A stretch of DNA of 64,000 nucleotides from Methylobacterium fujisawaense (GTDB lineage Bacteria; Pseudomonadota; Alphaproteobacteria; Rhizobiales; Beijerinckiaceae). Within the stretch, counting starts at the first letter, position 1. Each line of letters starts with the position of its first letter. Below are positions 46,801-54,668 of the stretch, in pieces. The stretch lies in contig NZ_JACJIM010000009.1 in assembly GCF_014138435.1 (NCBI RefSeq), positions 158,345 through 222,344 of the forward strand, in the 5' to 3' direction. Both the position numbers and the translations under genes were made by a program. Below the pieces are notes generated by a model. That model did no database searches. It saw only the letters and a list, made by a program, of their open reading frames with translations, and was not told where the DNA came from.

Positions 46801-48923
46801 TCGTCCATCTGATGGGGTCCGCGATCTGTCCCGACGACGATGAGTGGGCCTGGGAGGCCATCGGCCTTTTCGACCGCCATCCGGATACGGTTGCCGTCGG
46901 TGGACGCATCCACGCGGACGGCCACGTTCTGGAAACCGGTCGCTTCCTCGGCTTCGGCGATGGCTGTGGCTGCCCGGATCGAGGCCGGCCGATGACGGAT
47001 CCGGGCTATGCCGCGCAGGTCTGGAAACCGCGCTCGGTAAGTGCCGTCTGTGCGATGCACGCCGTCTTCGACGCCGCGTTCTTAGCCGAGGTGCTGACGA
47101 TCGCCGCGGAGCATGGCGGCACGCTTCCGCACCTTGGCGCCTGGGCCGGCGGGCACGCGAAGCGTGTGGGCCATCGGGTCATCTATTCCCCGTTCCTGAG
47201 CGCGCGCACCCGGATCGACTACGACGCGCTTGTCGGAATGACCGAGCGGAGCGCGTTCCTATCCGCGTTCATCGACCTGATGCCGGAGGATTCCCTACTG
47301 CCGGCCGGAACAGGCCTGAATCCCGAGACAGCCTACAGACCGGTCCTGCCCGTCCCGGGCTATCGAGTCCCCGCGGAGGTCCCGCTGCCGGATCATGCCG
47401 CTTGGCTCACCGATCATGCGGCGCGCCGGTCGAAGGCCTTGCCGGCTGCCACCCACCGCCCTGGAACCGTCCCGGCCTTCTCCCTGCTGACAACGCTGTA
47501 CATCAAGACGGATGCCGCGCTGTTCGCGGCCACGGCCGAGAGCGTGTTGGCGCAGAGCTGTGGCGATTTCGAATGGCTTGTCCTGGCGCACGGGCCGATA
47601 ACGAGCGACTTGGACGCCGTACTGGACCGTTTCGCTCCTGACGCGCGGATCCGATTGCTCCGCTTGCCCACCAATCTCGGGATCGTCGGCGGCATGCGCC
47701 ACGTCTTGGAGGCGGCGCGGGGACGGTATGTGATCTCCCTCGACGGCGACGATCTCCTGATGGAGGACGCGCTCGCCATCTTCTCCCGCGCCATCCGGGA
47801 GAATGACGCGCCGGCCCTCCTGTACACCGACGAGGACATCATCATCGGCTCGCGTCCGATGCATCCCTACCTCAGACCGGATTGGGACCCGGTGCTGGAC
47901 CTGGAGAATTCTTGGATCTGGCACGCCTGCGCGATGCGCCGCGAAACGGCCCTCGAACTCGGCGTCTACACCGACCCGGCTGCTGAGTATTGCCACGACT
48001 GGGACAGCATCGACCGCTTCGCCGCTGCGGGGTATCGGCCTGTCCACGTGCCCGAGATCGTCTATCACTGGCGCCATCACGACCGAAGCACGTCCAATTC
48101 CGAGGGACCCAATGAGGTCTCCGCGGCCTCCGTCCGGCACGTCCTTCAACGCAAGATCGATCGGCTCGGCCTCGAGACCCGGTGCCGCGTCGCCCCGTAC
48201 CCGATCTGGCGCGGTGCCCAGGAATGGTGGATCTCGCGAGACCTGGATCGTCTTCCGTCGCTGATCGCCCTGACCGACGGCACGGGCTCAGCACCGCCGC
48301 TTTTCGAAGCCGCTCCCCTCGTCTCGAAGGAATCTCTCGGATCGTGGCGCGAAGCACTGGATCCGATCGATGACGCGACGATCGTCGCAGTCATCGGTTC
48401 CGGCGTCGTGGAAACCGGAGGCGACGTCGCCACCCGTGAGATCGCGAAGATGTTCGAGGTGTTCGAGGACGCCGCGGTCGTGACCGGACCCGTTGTCCAC
48501 AATGGGGTCATTCGGTCGGCGGGCCTCGCTATGGACGGGAGAGGAGCGCTGGTCGATTTCCTGAGCGGCCGCCCCAGCGGGGATCCGGGTTCGTACGCCC
48601 TAACGTTGAAGCCGCTCAGCATTGCTGTTCCGGTCGACGATTGGTTCTTCGCCCGCGCGAACTTCCTGAAGGCCTGTCTTGCGACGCTGCCGGATCAGAC
48701 ACCGAACGAGGAGATCGCACTCTGGATCGGTGCCTGCGCACTCGCACAGCATCGGCGCATCATCTACACGCCGCTGGTCACCGCGGAGACTGCGCAGCCG
48801 AGATTGTCCGCGTTCGAAAGGCGATCCACGAACCGAGTCTGGCGTCGCTTCTTGGACCGTTCGGAGGCACCGGTGCCAGGCGTGCAAGCGACTGCGGCCT
48901 ACCGCCCCCCGCGCAGCGCGTGA
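40827..48923 (+). CDS. Giant multidomain glycosyltransferase: 16 repeats, three GT2 and one GT4-like domain
   Basis: The 2698-residue protein has an N-terminal array of 16 repeats of about 38 residues (25-640), of which 14 are well conserved. Then come a GT2 domain (SITTTVYDTDPDFI near 687, VDSDDV near 772) with a second alpha/beta region to about 1190, a GT-B unit resembling rhamnosyltransferase WsaF (TINLLLPGVRKASLSGGPNT near 1239, YLIQDFEP near 1353, to about 1620), a second GT2 domain (FTFVTTVWNTAP near 1675, LDSDDY near 1764) and a third (FSLLTTLY near 2217, LDGDDL near 2304). HDWD acceptor motifs follow each GT2 site. The TTG start is supported by AGGAG 7 nt upstream. It has no signal peptide and likely builds a multi-sugar repeat. 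Confidence 0.88.
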   Translation: MKEFEPALDQHNSVNAASAKDRIRRLFDAHWYLAINSDVAAAGLDPLEHYLSDGVAEGRDPHPLFDTSWYLAQNPDVAASGRNPLEHYLTDGAAEGRDPHPLFDTSWYLAQNPDVAASGCNPLEHYLSDGASEGRAPHPQRRLFDEPWYLASNSDVAAAGLDPLKHYLFEGAAEGRDPHPLFDTSWYLEQNPDVAASGRNPLEHYLSDGAAEGRDPHPLFDTSWYLEQNPDVAASGRNPLEHYLFAGAAEGREPYPQPLFNTSWYLQQNPDVAAAGYIPLVHYLSSGAAEGRDPHPLFDTSWYLERNPDVAAAGRNPLVHFMADGIAEGRDPHPLFDTSWYLERNPDVAAAGRNPLEHYLFDGAAEGRAPHPLFDASWYLRRNPDVAAAGYIPLVHYLSSGAAEGRDPHPLFDTSWYLERNPDVAAAGRNPLEHYLFDGAAEGRDPHLLFDTSWYLKQNPGVAAAGRNPLEHYIFEGAAEGRDPHPFFDASWYLKQNPGLKAAGGNPLEHYLFEGAANGQDPHPLFDASWYLERNPDVAAAGCNPLVHYLSSGAAEGRSPNAFFEPAWYLARCPDAAQATGNPAIHYLLHGGPAGADPGPTFCTAYYRAANRLGEADIGAPLVHYLTIGRERGLRIAPSPVIPAGWDVPKGKAWRESFEGRLNAQVAELADADLTPPFGAGSPTFSITTTVYDTDPDFIRELSDSISRQVFGDFEWLILDNGSTSPATRAACAAVAAADVARVKLFRIEQNRHIIGGNRYLLEEAAGHYIVPVDSDDVLYDNTLAVLADVLRRHASSPPAIVYSDEQKVDIDGVPLELIWRHPYSLASAYTTAPAAHLLVYSRERALECGVYTNDDARGCHDWDTALRLTEDGAGAVHVPEVLYGRRVHAGSTALDNKIKTTIGTSHHAVLRSSLERRGLQDRFATTDHATGIATRQKFSRLRSALPSIAIDFVIAWGAYDLGATEHNLRLLYTADMSARVLYPASMEAEVAALRQSLPDAAVTWVPCATHETLLDAVHAVGPDTFAKAFVTADVWLDHADALVQAVGLLELDGRAGIVGGMLRLPGGITHSAGLMAGLDGLAGLLFRNWPTASVPWMYGKASHRVSGFPGMALCVRADLLRAGCRLGGFDRRDTVHGLAFCLEAGRLGYTSVLDEAMEGEVLDPAPSHVGAGEPTRVHLQIRFKAETAHPPISPHLTRCGARFGALPGPDEIAERRQHRDLPLIPALNLRIAPHLARHPTINLLLPGVRKASLSGGPNTALNIGYRLAALGFAVRIFSTDVPTDPDLDPIWDHIVSISGGSERFAHMSIIDASDRTKSVEIGANDIFFATAWWTARMAYAARDLVGHRPFIYLIQDFEPILYPASTAYAAALETYSLPHLPFVNTTLLRDYLVDEEIGLFREPEHRARTLFFDPAIDRTYFYPEPARFRGAPLPAELPERERRKRRLLFYARPTNGIRNLFEIGVAALRAAISEQTLSAENWEFVGMGEAFAPFDLGCGARLACAPWLGFDGYAQLMRDSDIILSLMLSPHPSYPPLEMAGCGGIAVTNTYGSRTATKMAALSSNIIAVEPNVPAIVEALIEAVGRLDDCAAREAGATLALPATWDDSFATAIPALSEMIRAQGVPNDAPARPPIGEPSRLGKPGPDPDSAYAAFLADAAARRALVNHGVPEPGLFTFVTTVWNTAPAYLDVLARSLHRQVGGQVFEWFILDNGTTRPETRAFLETLAERRPYVRLERVESNLGIIGGMRYCLERARGRYILPLDSDDYINPDCLRTLAWYVQKYDYPPLLYTDEDKLVGERLSDPFQKPDWDPVLFSAQCYIAHLCAIDRARALELDVYGDPAPEGSHDWDTFTRFWIAGHTPIHVPHVLYAWRLHPQSTAGGNMESKPVVFDSQRAVLKRFLAGTPNGDRFELVPSPLFGNTPDWWMRRRRIEGRPITTILLRGETEGDSVPDIRIAQGLDHEIATMEIGAGPLSLKALVIDAAKRGRLVHLMGSAICPDDDEWAWEAIGLFDRHPDTVAVGGRIHADGHVLETGRFLGFGDGCGCPDRGRPMTDPGYAAQVWKPRSVSAVCAMHAVFDAAFLAEVLTIAAEHGGTLPHLGAWAGGHAKRVGHRVIYSPFLSARTRIDYDALVGMTERSAFLSAFIDLMPEDSLLPAGTGLNPETAYRPVLPVPGYRVPAEVPLPDHAAWLTDHAARRSKALPAATHRPGTVPAFSLLTTLYIKTDAALFAATAESVLAQSCGDFEWLVLAHGPITSDLDAVLDRFAPDARIRLLRLPTNLGIVGGMRHVLEAARGRYVISLDGDDLLMEDALAIFSRAIRENDAPALLYTDEDIIIGSRPMHPYLRPDWDPVLDLENSWIWHACAMRRETALELGVYTDPAAEYCHDWDSIDRFAAAGYRPVHVPEIVYHWRHHDRSTSNSEGPNEVSAASVRHVLQRKIDRLGLETRCRVAPYPIWRGAQEWWISRDLDRLPSLIALTDGTGSAPPLFEAAPLVSKESLGSWREALDPIDDATIVAVIGSGVVETGGDVATREIAKMFEVFEDAAVVTGPVVHNGVIRSAGLAMDGRGALVDFLSGRPSGDPGSYALTLKPLSIAVPVDDWFFARANFLKACLATLPDQTPNEEIALWIGACALAQHRRIIYTPLVTAETAQPRLSAFERRSTNRVWRRFLDRSEAPVPGVQATAAYRPPRSA
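41630..41781 (+). repeat. Direct repeat copy A, 152 bp
   Basis: Identical to 41972-42123, offset by exactly 342 bp, which is three repeat units. It begins at the end of unit 7's WYLQQ and covers most of units 7 and 8. Flanking bases differ at both ends. Confidence 0.9.
41972..42123 (+). repeat. Direct repeat copy B, 152 bp
   Basis: Second copy of 41630-41781, covering most of units 10 and 11. Recombination between the copies would remove or add 114 codons in frame. Confidence 0.9.
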
Positions 48924-49058
48924 ACGGGGTGCCGAAGCGATGCGACGCTATGCGGAGGCACCGAATGTGTCAGCGCGACCACTGTTCAGCGATCCGAAAT
49001 ATGCTAGCTCTTCCAGCAGCCAGACTTCGAAATGTGTCGTGACCAGTCAGCGATCCCG

Positions 49059-49086
49059 TTGCTGAATCGAGAGTACCAAGTATACA
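49059..49086 (+). promoter_or_regulatory. Candidate promoter of the methyltransferase gene
   Basis: TTGCTG (49059-49064) and TATACA (49081-49086) are 16 nt apart, about 70 nt before the proposed GTG start at 49154. The region is AT-richer than the preceding gene. Confidence 0.45.
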
Positions 49087-49153
49087 TTGCTCGTGCCTTC
49101 AAGCACCGGGGAAGTTGGGTGCGTACTCTTGTCCCGCAAATCTAAGCAAGCAT

Positions 49154-49846
49154 GTGAGCATCCAAGCCGTGTACACTGTCGCCCCCGTCCCGACCATTCC
49201 CGAATTAATCGAGCGGATCGTCGATGCAGGATCCGGATCGACAGCATTTTTCGAGTATGAACTGAAAGAGGATGGTCTCTTTCTGCAGCAAAATCCTGCG
49301 GAATTCGCAGAATTCGTACACTATATGGCCAGCAGCGTTCCTCCGAGCAATCTGACACTCGATATAGGCATCGCCTCGGGCGGACAGACGAAATTCCTCC
49401 GAGACTACTATGCATGCCAAAAGACCATCGTCGTCGATCTCGGGCAGCATCCGGACGCATACAACTGGCCGAGGATCCGGAAATCTCTGAACAGCGATCT
49501 GATTCTTGAGATCTTTGACGATTCTCATGCGCCGGCCGTACGTGACTCGCTGCTGCCGTTTCGCGGCGAGATCGACTTCGCCTACGTCGACGGCGATCAT
49601 AGCTATATCGGACTGCGACAGGATATTTTTCTCGTGCGCGAGATCCTGAAGCCAGGGGCGTTCATGGCTCTCCACGACACGCTCGCCGTTGAAGACTGCA
49701 AACGCGTGTATGACGAGCTGAAGGCCTCGACGACCTTCGATCATGTCATGGACTTCAATCATCGATTCGGTATTTCGCTGTGGCAGCTTCGGGAACCCGT
49801 CGCATCCACGCAGGAGAACCGAACCAGTGGTCTTGGGGATCTCTGA
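49154..49846 (+). CDS. Class I SAM-dependent methyltransferase
   Basis: About 230 residues with a Methyltransf_24-type fold: NLTLDIGIASGGQTKFLRDYY near residue 65 (motif I), KTIVVDLGQHPDAYNW near 88, IDFAYVDGDHSYIGLRQDIFL near 140 and LKPGAFMALHDTLAVED near 165. The VDGDHSYxxxxxD block is characteristic of this family and of cephalosporin-hydroxylase-like sugar O-methyltransferases with a metal site. The GTG at 49154 is the best in-frame start I see; a TTG at 49115 is possible. It follows the giant glycosyltransferase by 230 bp, with its own likely promoter. Probably methylates a glycan sugar. Confidence 0.82.
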   Translation: MSIQAVYTVAPVPTIPELIERIVDAGSGSTAFFEYELKEDGLFLQQNPAEFAEFVHYMASSVPPSNLTLDIGIASGGQTKFLRDYYACQKTIVVDLGQHPDAYNWPRIRKSLNSDLILEIFDDSHAPAVRDSLLPFRGEIDFAYVDGDHSYIGLRQDIFLVREILKPGAFMALHDTLAVEDCKRVYDELKASTTFDHVMDFNHRFGISLWQLREPVASTQENRTSGLGDL

Positions 49847-49954
49847 AGCGCTCTCGGTTTGGGCTGTGTCGGATGATGCGGTGCCACGCGGCGCCGTTGG
49901 GATGCTTCGTGGCCGGCCTCGAACGAGGAACAAGGCAGGGGCCGACCCTACAGG

Positions 49955-50345
49955 CCGGATCTGCGTGAACGCGTGGTGGACGCGGCAGGAGCGACCGCCC
50001 GCCGTCACATAGCCAAAGCCGCTTTGGGTTTGGCGCCGCGGCGGCGATCCGCTGGATGGCTGCGCTCGCCACGACCGGGACGGTTGCTGCCCGCCCACGG
50101 GGACGGGCCGCCGCTCCCACGCACGATCAGCACGCGGCGTTCCTGAGGAGGCGGCGGATCGCCGAAAGGGATGATATTACCCTGAAGAGGATGCGGCCCC
50201 ACCTGCGAGCGGAGCATGGTCTCAAGGTCGGGGTGGGAACCCTCTGGAGCGTCCGCAACGCGGGCGAGCTAACTTACAAAGGATACAGTTTCCTCCACAG
50301 AGCAGATTGCTCAGACGTGCGGGCGGCTGGCGAGGCTTGGTTTAT
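49955..50345 (+). pseudogene. IS630-family transposase remnant
   Basis: Plus-strand pieces match the N-terminal half of IS630 transposases: a DLRERVVDAAGATARRH helix-turn-helix start near 49963, then in another frame RIAERDDITLKRMRPHLRAE, GLKVGVGTLWS near 50155-50250 and a decayed LTYK segment followed by DVRAAGEAWF. The DDE catalytic half is absent. Frame changes make it non-functional. Its truncated end lies just before the minus-strand gene ending at 50400. Confidence 0.75.
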
Positions 50346-50399
50346 GGCGCCGAACGAACGGCCTTCGCGGTCTAAAAATCGCCGACACGCCTCGACGGT

Positions 50400-51191
50400 T
50401 CACAGCGTCGAGGCAAACAGCCTCGGATGCACGAAGCCGCCCCACGTCTTGAAAACAATGCGGTCTCTTTCACTGGGACTCATGTCGAAGTAAGCCCGGG
50501 TAACATTATCTCCGACAAGCAAATTTGATTGCAACCCTTGCCTGAACGTTTCACTATCGATCCAGGCAGATGGCCCATATCCGCGTCCATCCCGTCCAAC
50601 GACGAGGCATGTTAGAGCTGCGGAGAAGACCCTTCGCGTCAGGCTATCTGGACCGCTTTCAAACCGCCACGCATCAATTTTTTCACGTATGTAAATACCA
50701 TCGAGAAAACGTTGCGCATCTTTAACGCGCAAAGCAAATGCATTGGTGCGAAGATGCGGGTTTGGAAAACGCGGAAAGTCAGGGTGCAGGTAATTCAGGC
50801 TTTCGCACGAACCTGTCGCACCCACCATACCGACGGCGGGATCCCTCAAATTGGAGATCAGCTTTCTCAGCCAGTTCTCCGAAATTATTTCCGAATTGCT
50901 GTTTAGAAAACAAACATACGGGTCATTCAGATACCCGACTACGGCAGCATATGCTCCGATGTCAAAGCCAACATCTTCCATCACGTGGGCAGTGTGCGGG
51001 AGGGCCTCGAACAACAGGCGGGCGGAACGCTCATGCTCCGCGGTGTGGAAGCCTTTGAAGATGACATGCAGATGCGTCGGCTGGCCTGTCGAAAAAGATG
51101 CGTATGAGCGAATAAAGCGTCGAAACCGGTCGAGATGATCGTCTTCGTAACCCCGGGCCAGAAAAACTAACGCTGTCGCATCTTCGGACAT
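50400..51191 (-). CDS. Putative GT-A-like glycosyltransferase
   Basis: The 263-residue protein starts SEDATALVFLARGYEDDHLDRF and has an EDVGFDIGAYAAVVGYL block near residue 74, reminiscent of the DIGA-type motif in rhamnan-synthesis and related transferases. FLNSNSEIISENWLRKLI near 97 stands where GT2 enzymes have a DxD metal site. Here Asn/Ser replaces Asp, so metal use may differ. A C-terminal half with ALRVKDAQRFLDGIY and SETFRQGLQSNLLVGDNV follows. The ATG at 51191 lies 4 nt after the upstream stop; an ATG at 51224 would overlap it by 29 nt. The coding DNA is visibly less GC-rich than most of the window, suggesting transfer. Confidence 0.65.
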   Translation of the reverse strand: MSEDATALVFLARGYEDDHLDRFRRFIRSYASFSTGQPTHLHVIFKGFHTAEHERSARLLFEALPHTAHVMEDVGFDIGAYAAVVGYLNDPYVCFLNSNSEIISENWLRKLISNLRDPAVGMVGATGSCESLNYLHPDFPRFPNPHLRTNAFALRVKDAQRFLDGIYIREKIDAWRFESGPDSLTRRVFSAALTCLVVGRDGRGYGPSAWIDSETFRQGLQSNLLVGDNVTRAYFDMSPSERDRIVFKTWGGFVHPRLFASTL

Positions 51192-51195
51192 CAAC

Positions 51196-53838
51196 TCAAC
51201 AATCTTTCTGCGGCCGCCCGTCATAGGCGGCGGGACTAATCGCGAGACGCTCCAGGTTGTAATAAGGATCCGATATCAATTGGCGGCTCCATTTTTCAAC
51301 AAAAACGCGATCCCGATCGAACCCTACCGCAGAAAATCCCGAGGCATATTCATCGACATCGATCTCCGATTCAACCAGTGTGTCGGCATCGCAGACAACC
51401 ATCTTTCCTCGCGCCTGAATTGCGAGACAATAGTCGACGGCCATCTGGCTTGGATCGACCGTCGCGTCGAATCCGCCTACACTTTGAAACAAGCCCTTGT
51501 CCGTCATAAGGGCGTCCAGCTCGACAGCTCGAAAATTTCGTGATGCCGTATGGCTATAAAAATAATCCTCGCCATCCGGGCGTGAACCATGGTGAACCCG
51601 ATGCTTCATCCCGTCGAACAAAACCAGCCCGAATTGTGCGGTCCGCCCATCTGCGGCCATCAGCTTTGCGCCGACAGCGCCGATGTGAGGTTTGATGATG
51701 TGGCGAACCATATGCGTCAGGCAGATCGCCTCAGAACGCTGCGGTACGTCGCTCAAGAACAGAATGTACTGTCCAGTTGCCGCTTCTACGGCGCGATTGA
51801 GAGCGACCGCGAGGCCTCCCGTGTCGACATCGCCGGATAAATCACTGCCCCGGACTGCGTTCGGATCGGAGACGACCGCATCGTCGAGGGTGGCCGCGAT
51901 GGGGATCACCTCGATCGTGGTGCCTTCGGGCAGCCCGAACTCTGCTGACGACCGAAGAGTGATCTGGCGCAAGAAGGGGTAAGGCAGGTCGACTGCTGAA
52001 GACGTGATGGCCCTCGTGCTGTACAGAACAATCGAAATTTTAGCAGTCGTTGTGATCGGCGAGCCCAATCTGTAAAGCCGAGCCGGTTGCGCATGTGCAA
52101 CAAATTCGGCATGGCGCCCCAATCGGCGGCAGCGTCGGTTAAGGCTTGCAAGGTCCGCCTGCACTTCGGTGTCGGATCCGTGCCTTCGATCCGGACATGT
52201 CGAGATCATCTCGCGCACATGACCGATATGACCCAATTTCTCAGTTACCCTGAGAAGAAAATCGAACGGGTCTTCTGCGGAGGCGAGAAGTTCGCCAGCG
52301 AACGTCAATTTGTAGCAGATAGAGCGCCCAATATAATTAAAACTCTCCAGATAATCCGGGCTCCAGGCCGGTTTGTAGAATGGAATGATATCCCCGTCGG
52401 CAGAACGGATTTCCTCGTCGCCGTAAATCAGATCGAGTGTCGGCACCCGATTGATCGCACAGGCGAAATGATACAGCGCAGCAGGCTTCAGGACATCGCC
52501 CGCCTCAAGCCAGATTAAGTATACGTCGCACTCTTCATCCGAGCGCTCGACGAACGACAGGATGTCAGAAACAGACAAAATGATGAAATTCTTATAAATC
52601 TGTGCCAGCAAAGACTGCGTCGTGATGCGATGCTTACAGTCGTCCTCCCCGCTCGTGACGACGAGAAACTTTGGCTTGATAGCCATGCTCGATATGTGAC
52701 GAAGCGCCTCAAAACCTGTGCCCGAAAACGCTTCTTCTGCGGCTCGTCGTATTTCACGATACAGCACAGACATGGGAGCAGGGCTGCGGCCCTGTGCGCG
52801 ACCTATCGTGATGTAATGGGAGAGCGGATTTGTACGCTCCCAGTCTGCATCTCTATAGCGATCTGTATAAAATCGACCCGAGAATTCCGGACTGGGGTCG
52901 CGATGGTTCTTGGCGCCGAAGAGTACGTAATGCAGAAGAGGATTCATCCCCGGCGGAATGTTGTGTTCATAATTTCTTAGATACCAGTTGCCGCGAAAGA
53001 GACAATGCGGCTCGGTCCCGTAACCGGCGCCTTCCAAGAGGTAATGAACAAGTGGATTGACGTTAGCGTCAAGTACTTCTGGATATTTCTTGAGATACCA
53101 GTGGCTGTCGAATAGGGGATGCGGACGAAAAGCGTCCCGAACTCCAAATCGAAGGTAGTGTTCAAGGGGATTGATGCTCGCGAGCTGGCTCCGGGTGCAT
53201 TGTTCCGCATAATAATCCGTGTCAAAAAGCGGATGCGGATCCAATCCCCGTGCGGCTCCCTTTATAAGATAGTGCTCGAGCGCTGTCATACCGTGTGGCC
53301 GCTCGTCCGAGCACTGCCGCAGATACCATGCCGGATCGAAGAGTGGATTTGGGCTACGCCCCTCCCGTTCACCATTGCCGATGTAGTGAAGAAGAGGGTC
53401 GACCCCAGCCTCCGCCACGTCGGGATTGTTGCGCAAGTACCAAGCGCTGTCGAAGAGTGGATGCGGGCTTACACGGCTTTGTGCAGGTGCGCCGATGTAG
53501 TCCAAGAGAGGGTTGAGACTTGTGCCGTGAATTTGCGGCCTCTGTTCACTATACCAAGAGGTCGCGAACAGCGGATGCGGATCCTTTCCGCCAGCGGCGC
53601 CCACAAGGAGATAGTGCGCGAGCGCGTTGAGCCCCGTCTGCCCAACCTCAGGGTTCTGATCCGCATACCAAGACGTATCGAAGAGAGGATGCGGATCGCG
53701 CCCTTCGTCCGCGCCGCTTGAAAGATAATGAGAGATTGGATCGACACCGGCGTCGGCGACGTCAGGATACGTATGAAGGTACCAATCCTCATCGAAGACG
53801 CCAGCAATGACAGTTCGGATGTCGCTCTCTTCGGTCAT
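51196..53838 (-). CDS. Repeat-bearing GT2-like glycosyltransferase
   Basis: The 880-residue protein has nine PDV repeats (about 15-355; good copies FDEDWYLHTYPDVADAG and FDSAWYLRNNPDVAEAG), more diverged than those of the giant protein. The rest looks like two GT2-type folds. The first (KFLVVTSGEDDCKHRITTQS near 395) has WLEAGDVLKPAALYHFACAI near 455 in place of a DxDD site; the second (KISIVLYSTRAI near 602) has LFLSDVPQRSEA near 700. Neither shows a clean DxD motif, so activity is uncertain. The gene is AT-richer than its neighbours. It lies downstream of the acyl operon on the same strand and precedes the putative transferase at 50400. Confidence 0.78.
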   Translation of the reverse strand: MTEESDIRTVIAGVFDEDWYLHTYPDVADAGVDPISHYLSSGADEGRDPHPLFDTSWYADQNPEVGQTGLNALAHYLLVGAAGGKDPHPLFATSWYSEQRPQIHGTSLNPLLDYIGAPAQSRVSPHPLFDSAWYLRNNPDVAEAGVDPLLHYIGNGEREGRSPNPLFDPAWYLRQCSDERPHGMTALEHYLIKGAARGLDPHPLFDTDYYAEQCTRSQLASINPLEHYLRFGVRDAFRPHPLFDSHWYLKKYPEVLDANVNPLVHYLLEGAGYGTEPHCLFRGNWYLRNYEHNIPPGMNPLLHYVLFGAKNHRDPSPEFSGRFYTDRYRDADWERTNPLSHYITIGRAQGRSPAPMSVLYREIRRAAEEAFSGTGFEALRHISSMAIKPKFLVVTSGEDDCKHRITTQSLLAQIYKNFIILSVSDILSFVERSDEECDVYLIWLEAGDVLKPAALYHFACAINRVPTLDLIYGDEEIRSADGDIIPFYKPAWSPDYLESFNYIGRSICYKLTFAGELLASAEDPFDFLLRVTEKLGHIGHVREMISTCPDRRHGSDTEVQADLASLNRRCRRLGRHAEFVAHAQPARLYRLGSPITTTAKISIVLYSTRAITSSAVDLPYPFLRQITLRSSAEFGLPEGTTIEVIPIAATLDDAVVSDPNAVRGSDLSGDVDTGGLAVALNRAVEAATGQYILFLSDVPQRSEAICLTHMVRHIIKPHIGAVGAKLMAADGRTAQFGLVLFDGMKHRVHHGSRPDGEDYFYSHTASRNFRAVELDALMTDKGLFQSVGGFDATVDPSQMAVDYCLAIQARGKMVVCDADTLVESEIDVDEYASGFSAVGFDRDRVFVEKWSRQLISDPYYNLERLAISPAAYDGRPQKDC

Positions 53839-54002
53839 CTCCAAATGTCCGATCTAAACAAATAAAATATTTACACGCCATCGGCGTTCGATGAGGAGCG
53901 CCCGCGTGCGCCACGTATCAGCCCCGTGACATTTTTCATCCGCACGCAGTCCCGACGTTGTTCTGCGCTGACTGAACGGACTGATTGCTGAACCGCGTCG
54001 CT

Positions 54003-54668
54003 TCAGCTGGTTCCGACGATATCCGGTCGCGGCCAGAGGACAGCATTGTCCTTCACGTCTCGCATGACGTTGCATCCCATGCCGATCGTCGCGTTCTCGC
54101 CGATCCGCAGTCCTTGCAAAACCTTCGCGAGGGGCCCGATGAGGGTGCCGGACCCGACAGAACATTTACCTCCTACGAAAGCTCCCGGAGACACAGTGGC
54201 GTTTCTGCCAATACGTGCATCATGTCCGACAATGGCCGCTGAGTTCAGCATGCAGAACGCAGAAAGATGCGCGTCGACGTTCAGGATGACACCGTGGGCG
54301 ACGAAGGCACCGGGCTCAATGGTCACGCCATCGCAGACAATCGCGTGCGGCGAGATCAAGGGCGGGCAGGCAAATTCGTGTTTGAAGAGCCAGGCGATGA
54401 TATCCGCTCGAGCATTGATCACCTGACGGCTGACCCCTCCGATGGCGATCGCAACGCCATCGTACTGATCACGGTCCGCGAGTAGTTCATCCAGATAGCC
54501 GCGCCACGGCGCCACCTGGGTCTGCTCCTGAGTCGAGTAGACGGACTGGACCGCAAAACCGTTCAGTCGGGCGATCTCCGCCACCTCTTTGGCAAATCCC
54601 CCTCCGCCGATGAGAGCCAGACGCTTCACAGTTGGTATGTCCAGTCCTGACGAGCGGTCGATCGTCAC
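54003..54668 (-). CDS. NeuD-like sugar acyltransferase
   Basis: The 221-residue protein has the PglD/NeuD layout: RLALIGGGGFAKEVAEIARL near residue 16, then a hexapeptide beta-helix from about 100 (ISPHAIVCDGVTIEPGAFV, LNSAAIVGHDARIGRNATVSPG with the conserved His near 149). The GTG start overlaps the ketoreductase stop (GTGA), placing it as the last gene of the ACP operon. Relatives use acetyl-CoA, but its coupling to two acyl carrier proteins and a KAS III-like enzyme suggests it uses the acyl group made by that operon. That donor choice is inference. Confidence 0.87.
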   Translation of the reverse strand: MTIDRSSGLDIPTVKRLALIGGGGFAKEVAEIARLNGFAVQSVYSTQEQTQVAPWRGYLDELLADRDQYDGVAIAIGGVSRQVINARADIIAWLFKHEFACPPLISPHAIVCDGVTIEPGAFVAHGVILNVDAHLSAFCMLNSAAIVGHDARIGRNATVSPGAFVGGKCSVGSGTLIGPLAKVLQGLRIGENATIGMGCNVMRDVKDNAVLWPRPDIVGTS

